This document shows, piece by piece, positions 8,037 through 12,442 of a DNA stretch of 12,442 nt. The notes under the pieces were generated by a model. The model saw nothing but the letters and a program-made list of their open reading frames with translations, did no database searches and was not told the DNA's origin. Source of the DNA: Alphaproteobacteria bacterium (GTDB lineage: Bacteria > Pseudomonadota > Alphaproteobacteria > RS24); contig JAPPQG010000002.1 of NCBI GenBank assembly GCA_028816945.1, positions 1-12,442 on the forward strand, read 5' to 3'. Every line of letters starts with the position of its first letter. The stretch's first letter is position 1. A program made the position numbers and the translations under genes.

Positions 8037-8529
8037 GACTCAAGATACACATAATAATGCGCCAAAGGAAACGCAAAATGAGGGAACACAGAATGAGGGA
8101 ACACAAAATAGGGGAACACAGAATGAGAGGACAAAAAATGAGAGGACAAAAAATGAGGGGACGCAAAATGAGGGGGCGCAAATGACACCTTCGCCCAACG
8201 ACCACCCGCCCCCGCCGCAAACAAAATATGTCAAATCACTGTTAGTGATTGTTATTGTGCTAGGCATTATTTTAGTGAGCGGTTTGGCGGTTGTGATTGG
8301 CACAATTATTAAACGTTTTAATGACCCGCAAACCGCCACCCGTAGCCTAGCTGGTTTTGGCGAAGTCAGCGCGCAAGTGCCACAAAATGCCCGCCTTATC
8401 AATATACAAAGCGCAAATAAACAGCTTATTTTGCATTTACAAGATAAAGAGGGCGATTTTCTCTTATTGTTGGATATGCGCACAGGCGCAGAATTAGGGC
8501 GCATTCGCCTAATGCAACCGCCCCGCTAG
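8035..8529 (+). CDS. Small single-pass membrane protein with repetitive N-terminus; start uncertain
   Basis: The frame gives 164 residues. Residues 1-49 are a hydrophilic repeat built on TQNEG. A proline-rich stretch follows (SPNDHPPPPQ), then one membrane helix (about 65-86, LLVIVIVLGIILVSGLAVVIG), then a roughly 75-residue globular tail ending in LLLLDMRTGAELGRIRL. The tail and single helix recall the small DUF6476-type proteins that sit head-to-head with rluD in other Alphaproteobacteria. That is from memory and only moderately sure. Function is unknown. The N-in, C-out arrangement is likely because KR residues follow the helix but more charge precedes it; this is not certain. A second start at 8182 (codon 50) has a strong GAGGGGG ribosome site five bases upstream, whereas the 8035 ATG has none. 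The shorter 115-residue product may be the true one. Confidence 0.7.
   Translation: MTQDTHNNAPKETQNEGTQNEGTQNRGTQNERTKNERTKNEGTQNEGAQMTPSPNDHPPPPQTKYVKSLLVIVIVLGIILVSGLAVVIGTIIKRFNDPQTATRSLAGFGEVSAQVPQNARLINIQSANKQLILHLQDKEGDFLLLLDMRTGAELGRIRLMQPPR
8071..8184. repeat. 15-bp minisatellite, seven full units plus a partial
   Basis: Seven head-to-tail units of 15 bp run from 8071 to 8175, with consensus ACACARAATGAGGGA, and a degenerate partial unit follows. The period keeps frame, so the 8035 gene reads it as TQNEG-like pentapeptides with TQNRG, TQNER and TKNER variants. Each unit carries a GAGGG-like purine run followed by an ATG one unit on. As a result the last unit supplies the strong ribosome site for the start at 8182. 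Confidence 0.95.
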
Positions 8530-8573
8530 ACAAGCAAAGGACAAGCAGAGGAAAAGCAGGCGACAGGCACGCG
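8530..8573. repeat. 11-bp tandem repeat, four diverging copies
   Basis: Starting at the base after the stop codon of the 8035 gene, ACAAGCAAAGG (8530-8540) is followed by ACAAGCAGAGG, AAAAGCAGGCG and ACAGGCACGCG, decaying progressively. It lies in the convergent gap between this gene and eipA (8530-8647). No good intrinsic terminator is visible in that gap. CTAAATT (8593-8599) and AATTTAG (8616-8622) form only an AT-rich seven-base inverted repeat. Confidence 0.75.
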
Positions 8574-8620
8574 CAATATGCAATATAGAGGGCTAAATTG
8601 TGTAATATAGCGTGTAATTT

Positions 8621-8644
8621 AGAAGGCTAGAAGGCTAGAAGGCT
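8621..8644. repeat. Perfect 8-bp tandem repeat, three copies
   Basis: AGAAGGCT occurs three times without change (8621-8628, 8629-8636, 8637-8644), ending four bases before the eipA stop codon at 8648-8650. Perfect identity suggests recent slippage or a small functional array. Confidence 0.9.
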
Positions 8645-8647
8645 AAA

Positions 8648-9271
8648 TCAAAAACGCCAAAAGCCCTTTTTGCGGGTATAATTGAGATAGCCAAGATTAA
8701 CGCCAAGCCGCATGCCAACACCTGTGCGCATAGGGGCTAGCACAATATCGCCTCGCTTTTGGTAATTAACCGCAATGCCGGCAATAAAAAAGGCTGACCC
8801 TTCCACGCCCGGAAAACGTTTATAAATATCATCTGTGCTTGTAACATTATAAACAAGCGTAAAAACCTTACTTACATTGGCACCTGCATCAAATCCAGCA
8901 GATGGGCCGCGCCAATAGACAGGCTCTGTTGTGCCATCGCGCATAACAATTTCACCCCGCCCAAAGCGCAGGCCAAAAGCAATAGCACCACTTGCCTCTT
9001 CGCCCTTTATGTAGGCTTGTGGCTCACCATATTTATCAAAAACCGCATTAACAATTTCGGCCGCCGTCTCAGCTGACATGCCAAAATAATTGGTGACAAT
9101 TTTGACAATTTCATTTTCTGTATAATGTTCAATCTGTGGCACGGGTTGCGTATGTGCGGGCCGCAAAAGAAAAAAGACCAGCAAGCTGAATAATATTGTA
9201 ATGCTCGTAACATATAAAATTTTGCTGACAGTGCGATTGCCGCGCCTTTCCCTAATATCTGAAAATAGCAT
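8648..9271 (-). CDS. eipA: EipA-type periplasmic envelope protein (DUF1134)
   Basis: DUF1134 proteins are small secreted beta-barrel proteins of Alphaproteobacteria. Brucella EipA supports envelope stress resistance. The 207-residue product has a basic N-terminus and a hydrophobic stretch at about 18-36 (ILYVTSITILFSLLVFFLL), consistent with a signal peptide cleaved near residues 39-42. The mature DUF1134 domain starts at about 50 and contains YGEPQAYIKGEEASGA, LRFGRGE, VYWRGPSAGFDAGAN, YKRFPGVEGSAF and MRTGVGMRLGVNLGYLNYTRK, the usual conserved core, ending GFWRF. The ATG at 9271 has GGGA four bases upstream. The signal peptide is preceded by an unusually long charged segment (DIRERRGNR). 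The upstream region holds three GANTC sites and a 15-bp word shared with the ctrA-mnmA gap. ctrA is two genes away. Confidence 0.9.
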   Translation of the reverse strand: MLFSDIRERRGNRTVSKILYVTSITILFSLLVFFLLRPAHTQPVPQIEHYTENEIVKIVTNYFGMSAETAAEIVNAVFDKYGEPQAYIKGEEASGAIAFGLRFGRGEIVMRDGTTEPVYWRGPSAGFDAGANVSKVFTLVYNVTSTDDIYKRFPGVEGSAFFIAGIAVNYQKRGDIVLAPMRTGVGMRLGVNLGYLNYTRKKGFWRF

Positions 9272-9300
9272 ATTGTCCCAACTTTATAATTCCATGTGTT

Positions 9301-9315
9301 AGCCATTTAATTTGC
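9301..9315 (-). promoter_or_regulatory. 15-bp word shared with the ctrA-mnmA intergenic region
   Basis: GCAAATTAAATGGCT on the minus strand, 30-44 bases upstream of the eipA ATG, is repeated exactly at 11344-11358 on the plus strand upstream of mnmA. Downstream of it here is a TATAAA box 12 bases on, with no proper -35. This is the arrangement expected if an activator binds in the -35 region. It contains one TTAA but not the full TTAA-N7-TTAA CtrA box. Confidence 0.45.
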
Positions 9316-9360
9316 GCTTCGACTCAAATCGCTTCGACTCAAATCACATCGACCCGAACC
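9316..9360. repeat. 15-bp tandem repeat, two perfect copies and one degenerate, carrying GANTC sites
   Basis: GCTTCGACTCAAATC occurs at 9316-9330 and 9331-9345, followed by the related ACATCGACCCGAACC. Each perfect unit contains GACTC, a GANTC site of the type methylated by CcrM in Alphaproteobacteria. A third GANTC (GATTC) is at 9368-9372. The array lies just upstream of the shared 15-bp word and the eipA promoter region. Confidence 0.85.
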
Positions 9361-9387
9361 GCAAACTGATTCGGCTTTATTTTATCA

Positions 9388-9512
9388 TTTTCGAGGTAAA
9401 AAAACCTGCCTTTTCGAAGCAAAAAAACTTATCTTTTCAAAGCAAAAAACCTTATCTTTTTGAGGTAAAAAACCTGTCTTTTCGAGGCAAAAAACCTGCC
9501 TTTTTGGCAAAA
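9388..9512. repeat. 22-23 bp tandem array, five units plus a partial, between cysQ and eipA
   Basis: Units span 9388-9410, 9411-9433, 9434-9456, 9457-9478 and 9479-9500, with a partial to 9512. Each follows the plan TTTTCGAGGT, an A-run, then ACCTGYC. Several units hold a small dyad (AGGT/ACCT at 9394 and 9462; AGGC/GCCT in the fifth), so each could form a mini-hairpin with a T-run next to it. The last unit touches the cysQ stop codon, so the array could act as a multi-part terminator for cysQ. The period alternates between 23 and 22, so it is not in frame and is not coding. There are no spacers, so it is not CRISPR. Confidence 0.85.
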
Positions 9513-10388
9513 TTAAGCGCCATAGGCGATAAAGGGGGGATTGGCAAAGGCTTGCGCTAATTTCCCATAGATAAAGGGTGCGCCATCGCTTGTTGTAAGG
9601 CGGCCGCCTGCTGCATGTAAAATGGCATGGGCGGCGGCAATATCCCATTCCATGGTGCGCCCGAAGCGTGGATAAATATCAGCCTCCCCTGTGGCTAATA
9701 AACATATTTTAAGCGACGAGCCAATGGCAATCGTTTTTTTAACATGCATTTTATGCAAAAAATCATCTGTGGCAGAATTATTATGGGCGCGGCTTGCAAC
9801 CGCGACAAGCCCGTCTTGTGGCGCGGGACGGGCGTAAATGGGGCGCGCCTTTTCTATATCAATAGGCGCATCCATTTTGGGTTCTATGTTTAATTCAAAG
9901 GCGCGCGCTGTGCCAAGTGTAAAAAATAGGCGCGCACGCGCAGGCGCATACACAACACCAGCAATCGGCTGTGTTTTTTCAATCAGCCCGATATTGATTG
10001 TAAAATCGCTCTGTTTATTGATAAATTCCTTTGTCCCGTCTAGCGGATCAAGCAGGAAAAAATAATCACCTAATTGGGCGGGCAAATTGGCCGCCGCACT
10101 TTCTTCACCAATCACTGTGATATGCGGGCAAAGCCGTGCGAGACCGTCTGTAATAATTGCTTCGCCTTCTTTATCGGCGATTGTCACGGGGCTATTATCC
10201 GTTTTGCGCTCAATGTGTAGGTCATTTTTTTGTCGGTCATTCTTATAATAGCGCATCGCATTGCACCCCGCCGCTAGGGCAAGGCGACATAATTCAGACA
10301 TAAAACCCGGCGTATGAATATCCGGTGCATGAATATCATGTGTATGAATGTCATTAGGAATATCAGCGGGAATATCATCATGAGGCAT
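9513..10388 (-). CDS. cysQ: 3'(2'),5'-bisphosphate nucleotidase, inositol-phosphatase fold
   Basis: CysQ removes the 3' phosphate from PAP and PAPS, preventing toxic build-up of by-products of sulfate assimilation and phosphopantetheine transfer. The 291-residue frame has the metal-dependent phosphatase motifs: VIGEESA (Glu95/Glu96), DPLDGTKEF with Asp114 and Asp117, SDFTINIGL at 127-135, and EWDIAAAHAI with Asp249. The core length fits from about residue 30. Residues 1-29 are a low-complexity repeat of DIP/DIH units encoded by short GATATTC-type repeats. The promoter at 10394-10422 would start RNA almost at codon 1, leaving no leader. Met30 (ATG ending at 10301), followed by SELCRLALAAG, is therefore a plausible true start. 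Neither start has a strong ribosome site. It lies between ctrA and eipA. Confidence 0.9.
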   Translation of the reverse strand: MPHDDIPADIPNDIHTHDIHAPDIHTPGFMSELCRLALAAGCNAMRYYKNDRQKNDLHIERKTDNSPVTIADKEGEAIITDGLARLCPHITVIGEESAAANLPAQLGDYFFLLDPLDGTKEFINKQSDFTINIGLIEKTQPIAGVVYAPARARLFFTLGTARAFELNIEPKMDAPIDIEKARPIYARPAPQDGLVAVASRAHNNSATDDFLHKMHVKKTIAIGSSLKICLLATGEADIYPRFGRTMEWDIAAAHAILHAAGGRLTTSDGAPFIYGKLAQAFANPPFIAYGA

Positions 10389-10393
10389 ACTTA

Positions 10394-10422
10394 CTTATAG
10401 GCGAGAAAGGGCAGACAAGCAA
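10394..10422 (-). promoter_or_regulatory. Sigma-70-like promoter for cysQ
   Basis: On the minus strand TTGCTT (10417-10422) and TATAAG (10394-10399) are separated by exactly 17 bases. Only five bases separate the -10 from the cysQ ATG at 10388. The transcript would therefore be leaderless from that ATG, or would carry a leader of about 87 bases if translation starts at codon 30. The 10-11 bp repeat array begins two bases upstream of the -35. Confidence 0.5.
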
Positions 10423-10424
10423 AG

Positions 10425-10478
10425 CCTATTCGTCCCCTATTCACCACCTATTCGCCCCTATTCGCCGCCTATTCTCCG
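10425..10478. repeat. 10-11 bp tandem array, five units, abutting the cysQ promoter
   Basis: Five units follow CCTATTCGCCN: 10425-10435, 10436-10446, 10447-10456, 10457-10467 and 10468-10478, all starting CCTATTC. The period equals one helical turn, so every unit faces the same side of the DNA. The array fills much of the 148-bp gap between ctrA and cysQ. The remaining bases (10479-10536) hold the AT-rich sequence after the ctrA stop and no clear intrinsic terminator. Confidence 0.85.
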
Positions 10479-10536
10479 CCCATTAAACCGTCCGATAGCC
10501 CCTTGCTGAGCGTGTTAATGTTTATTTGCTAATTAT

Positions 10537-11247
10537 TTATTCGCCAGCTGCGAATTGCTCTGTTGCTGGTGTCTCGGGCAAACGCAACGCATAGCCCCGC
10601 CCCCAAACAGTTTTGATACAATGTTCGCCATTATTGGCTTGCGCAAGTTTTTTACGCAAATTACAAATAAAGACATCAAGGATTTTCGCATCTGGCTCAT
10701 TCATGCCCCCATAAAGGCGGTCGAGAAAAATCGTTTTTGTAACAGGGTGGCCATTGCGTAAGCATAAGAGTTCAAATATTTCATATTCTTTGCGCGTTAA
10801 ATCAAGCGGGCCGTCTGGGCCAATCACTTCTTGGTGTTTGAGGTCAATCTCCATATTGCCAATTTGCAATTTCTGGCGTATCAAACCTTCGCTGCGCCGC
10901 ACCAAAGCATAAATGCGCGCCAATAATTCATCCCTATGAAAAGGCTTAATCATAAAATCATCAGCCCCACAATTTAACGCTTCTAACTTGCTTTCTAATT
11001 GTGTGCGCCCAGATAATACTAAAATAGGCACGGTTTTATTCAAATTCCGCAATTTTTTGATAACTTCTGTGCCGGGTATGCCGGGCAGGCCAATATCGAG
11101 GATAATCAAATTATGGCCGCCCATTTCAGCCAATTCAATACCCTCTTCGCCTGTCCCGCAATAATCCACCCTATGCTCATTGCCCTCCAAAATATCACGG
11201 ACACAGTCAGCAAGTGCCATATCATCTTCAATCAATAAAAAACGCAT
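10537..11247 (-). CDS. ctrA: CtrA-type cell-cycle response regulator (OmpR family)
   Basis: CtrA is the master cell-cycle regulator of Alphaproteobacteria, activating or blocking transcription and origin firing when phosphorylated through the CckA-ChpT relay. The 236-residue protein has a receiver domain (about 1-118) with acidic pocket Glu7/Asp8/Asp9, phosphoacceptor Asp51, Ser79 and Lys101. An OmpR-type winged helix follows (about 128-223). LYGGMNEPDAKILDVFICNLRKKL and VWGRGYALR match the CtrA DNA-binding domain closely. The receiver is more divergent. The C-terminus is FAAGE, so the terminal Ala-Ala that marks Caulobacter CtrA for ClpXP is not exposed. The RBS AGAGG lies five bases from the ATG. 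Neighbours are mnmA (divergent) and cysQ. A divergent CtrA paralog is the main alternative. Confidence 0.85.
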   Translation of the reverse strand: MRFLLIEDDMALADCVRDILEGNEHRVDYCGTGEEGIELAEMGGHNLIILDIGLPGIPGTEVIKKLRNLNKTVPILVLSGRTQLESKLEALNCGADDFMIKPFHRDELLARIYALVRRSEGLIRQKLQIGNMEIDLKHQEVIGPDGPLDLTRKEYEIFELLCLRNGHPVTKTIFLDRLYGGMNEPDAKILDVFICNLRKKLAQANNGEHCIKTVWGRGYALRLPETPATEQFAAGE

Positions 11248-11257
11248 AGAGGCCTCT
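11248..11257 (-). promoter_or_regulatory. ctrA ribosome site inside a perfect 10-bp palindrome
   Basis: The bases directly before the ctrA ATG are AGAGGCCTCT, a perfect palindrome whose 5' half is the Shine-Dalgarno and whose 3' half touches the start codon. Two transcripts could pair here, or the DNA could bind a dimer. It may also be chance. Confidence 0.5.
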
Positions 11258-11341
11258 TAACCAAATTGCCCCACCAACTGTAATTTCCCACCAGCTAAAA
11301 TTTCAATGAGATGATAAAATGGTATAATAAAAATTCGCCAC

Positions 11342-11369
11342 TTGCAAATTAAATGGCTGTGACTATATT
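11342..11369 (+). promoter_or_regulatory. Possible mnmA promoter overlapping the shared 15-bp word
   Basis: TTGCAA (11342-11347) and TATATT (11364-11369) are 16 bases apart on the plus strand, giving a moderate -35/-10 pair with a leader of about 35 bases to mnmA. The exact 15-bp word shared with the eipA upstream region (11344-11358) overlaps the -35. No convincing ctrA promoter is seen on the other strand of this 163-bp gap. Confidence 0.35.
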
Positions 11370-11422
11370 TGAAAAACCCGAAAATATGCGATTAACATGA
11401 AAGATTATCGATGGCTGTGACT
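11353..11422 (+). repeat. Duplicated mnmA start region, 12-bp direct repeat 58 bp apart
   Basis: ATGGCTGTGACT occurs at 11353-11364 and again as the first four codons of mnmA (11411-11422). Aligned over eight codons the two copies still match at about three quarters of positions (MAVTIFEK and MAVTDLEH). The upstream copy opens a 15-codon frame ending at TGA 11398-11400, ten bases before the mnmA ATG and in a different frame. It has no ribosome site, so it may be a relic of duplication or a leader peptide. Confidence 0.6.
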
Positions 11423-12442
11423 GATTTAGAACATACGCTTGGCCTATTGCCCGTGATTGACCTTGCTTTGCCCCATGAAAATGGCGGCAAAAATGACACT
11501 AGGGGTGGCGCAAAAGACACAAAATGCCCAGATACAAACCGTAAAGACACAAAATGTGGCGCGCGGGTGATTGTCGCTATGTCGGGCGGGGTGGATAGTT
11601 CTGTCGCCGCCGCATTGGTTAAACGCGCCGGCTATGAAGTAGCAGGCATTACTTTACAACTTTATGATTATGGCGCGGCCCAAAATAGCAAAGAGAAGCG
11701 CAAGGGCGCGTGTTGTGCGGGACAAGATATTCACGATGCGCGCCGCGTGGCGGCAAAACTTGATATACCACATTATGTATTGGATTATGAATCGCGCTTT
11801 AAGGAAAATGTGATAGAGGATTTTGCCGATGCTTATCTTGCGGGGCAAACGCCCATTCCCTGTGTGCGGTGCAATGAGACTGTCAAATTCCGCGACCTAT
11901 TGCAAACCGCACGCTCACTTGGCGCGGCCGCTTTGGTGACGGGACATTACATAGAAACCCGCAAACAAAATAATAAATGGGAAATGCACCGCCCCGTTGA
12001 TGAGACGCGCGACCAGTCTTATTTTTTATTTTCCACAACACAGGAACAATTAGATTTTCTGCGCTTTCCTTTGGCACGTTTTACCAAAGATGAAATCCGC
12101 CGCTTTGCAACACAATTAGGCCTGCCCGTTGCCGATAAGCCCGATAGCCAAGATATTTGCTTTGCGCCAGACGGCAATTATGCGGCGGCAATTAAACGGT
12201 TGCGCCCCGATTGCAATGTGCCGGGGGAGATTGTCGATATGGCAGGCAATGTGTTAGGCCAACATCAAGGCGTGCTACATTATACAGTCGGCCAGCGGCG
12301 CGGTTTAGGCATTGGCGGGGGCGAACCGCTTTATGTGGTGCGGCTTGATGCGGCACGCCGTCAAGTTGTGGTGGGCGCGCGGGCCGATTTAGACGCAAGC
12401 ATTATGATGCTAGAAGGCGTTAATTGGCTTGGTGAGGAAAAC
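11411..12442 (+). CDS. mnmA: tRNA-specific 2-thiouridylase, 3' end cut by window edge
   Basis: MnmA adds sulfur to U34 of the Lys, Glu and Gln tRNAs, using ATP and a persulfide relay. I translated the frame by hand; 344 codons are visible of an expected 360-400. It has the ATP pyrophosphatase loop SGGVDSS (58-64), [11 protein letters not shown] with Cys154 as the likely catalytic cysteine, LVTGHY at about 175-180, RDQSYFLF (200-207), SQDICFAP with the partner Cys250, and the tRNA-binding [11 protein letters not shown] at 292-302. Residues 22-50 are a low-complexity linker ([20 protein letters not shown] and on). It contains AAAGACACAAAATG twice (11513-11526, 11543-11556). The start at 11411 has only a weak GAAAG upstream. 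Starts closer to the catalytic core are possible, but no ATG occurs between codon 1 and Met57. Confidence 0.95.
   Translation, partial: MAVTDLEHTLGLLPVIDLALPHENGGKNDTRGGAKDTKCPDTNRKDTKCGARVIVAMSGGVDSSVAAALVKRAGYEVAGITLQLYDYGAAQNSKEKRKGACCAGQDIHDARRVAAKLDIPHYVLDYESRFKENVIEDFADAYLAGQTPIPCVRCNETVKFRDLLQTARSLGAAALVTGHYIETRKQNNKWEMHRPVDETRDQSYFLFSTTQEQLDFLRFPLARFTKDEIRRFATQLGLPVADKPDSQDICFAPDGNYAAAIKRLRPDCNVPGEIVDMAGNVLGQHQGVLHYTVGQRRGLGIGGGEPLYVVRLDAARRQVVVGARADLDASIMMLEGVNWLGEEN
11513..11556 (+). repeat. 14-bp direct repeat in the mnmA N-terminal linker
   Basis: AAAGACACAAAATG occurs at 11513-11526 and 11543-11556, 30 bp apart and in frame, encoding KDTKC twice. The word ACACAAAATG also matches units of the 15-bp minisatellite at 8071-8175 closely, suggesting a common preferred repeat sequence. 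Confidence 0.85.

Noticed and set aside
8040..8504. 154-codon Cys/Phe/Ser-rich minus-strand frame opposite the 8035 gene
   Set aside because: Its repeated FCVPS units are the complement of the 15-bp minisatellite. The plus-strand frame has a credible membrane helix and tail.
8530..8647. Bidirectional intrinsic terminator between the convergent genes
   Set aside because: The only inverted repeat (8593-8599 with 8616-8622) is seven A/T-rich pairs with a 16-base loop and no T-run.
9007..9306. 99-codon minus-strand frame starting ATGGCTAAC, overlapping eipA
   Set aside because: It lies out of frame inside the well-supported DUF1134 gene and has no recognisable domain. Its start only matters because it coincides with the end of the shared 15-bp word.
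9272..9400. Canonical CtrA box (TTAA-N7-TTAA) upstream of eipA, and likewise in 11248-11410
   Set aside because: I checked both strands. Only single TTAA half-sites are present (9307-9310, 11257-11260, 11349-11352 and near 11391), none with a partner at seven bases.
9388..9512. Possible CRISPR array
   Set aside because: Units of 22-23 bp follow one another with no spacers between them, and there are no cas genes. It is a plain tandem repeat.
9312..9560. 82-codon plus-strand open frame with repeated Lys/Phe-rich segments
   Set aside because: It is just the tandem arrays read through in one frame. The 22/23 bp period does not keep frame, the end overlaps cysQ on the other strand, and there is no ribosome site.
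1..12442. Undescribed defence, mobile or biosynthetic system
   Set aside because: Nearly every gene belongs to a familiar housekeeping, transport or cell-cycle family. The small membrane protein at 8035 is the only one without a clear role, and it has no system-like neighbours.

Overview
The window is a stretch of an alphaproteobacterial chromosome with moderate base composition and tightly packed genes. Several markers point to the class: a CtrA-type cell-cycle regulator, an RpoH sigma factor with a clear RpoH box lying next to rluD, a DUF1134/EipA periplasmic protein, and a serC-serA-purA cluster. A free-living, perhaps marine, member would fit, but nothing here fixes the genus. There are no transposases, phage genes, tRNAs, rRNAs or CRISPR arrays, and every complete gene is intact. 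No gap between genes reaches 300 bases; the longest is 9272-9512.

Layout. Positions 1-4190 hold a minus-strand operon read in the order serC, serA, purA (purA runs off the left edge). It covers two steps of serine synthesis and the first committed step of AMP synthesis. Its leader (4191-4238) can fold into two small hairpins with a Shine-Dalgarno sequence in one loop and an alternative anti-SD pairing. This looks like the serC-type leader RNA known from this class. Positions 4367-8036 hold rluD, rpoH and a sodium:solute symporter, all on the minus strand. At 8035 rluD meets a plus-strand membrane-protein gene start-to-start with no intergenic DNA. Positions 8648-11247 hold ctrA, cysQ and eipA on the minus strand. 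mnmA starts at 11411 on the plus strand and runs off the right edge.

How the parts relate. Apart from the symporter and the plus-strand small membrane protein, whose cargo and role are unknown, the genes are housekeeping or cell-cycle/envelope genes: serine and purine synthesis, rRNA and tRNA modification, heat-shock sigma factor, recycling of PAP-type nucleotides, and CtrA with its envelope partner EipA (in Brucella, CtrA directly activates eipA).

The unusual part is the non-coding and low-complexity DNA. Between about 8.0 and 10.5 kb there are six short tandem arrays with periods of 8, 11, 15, 15, 22-23 and 11 bp. One array of five 10-11 bp units abuts a good promoter for cysQ. A 15-bp word is shared exactly between the eipA upstream region and the ctrA-mnmA intergenic region. 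Four genes (rpoH, the 8035 gene, cysQ, mnmA) carry repetitive N-terminal extensions. I found no convincing new multi-gene system; the candidates worth following are these regulatory and repeat structures.
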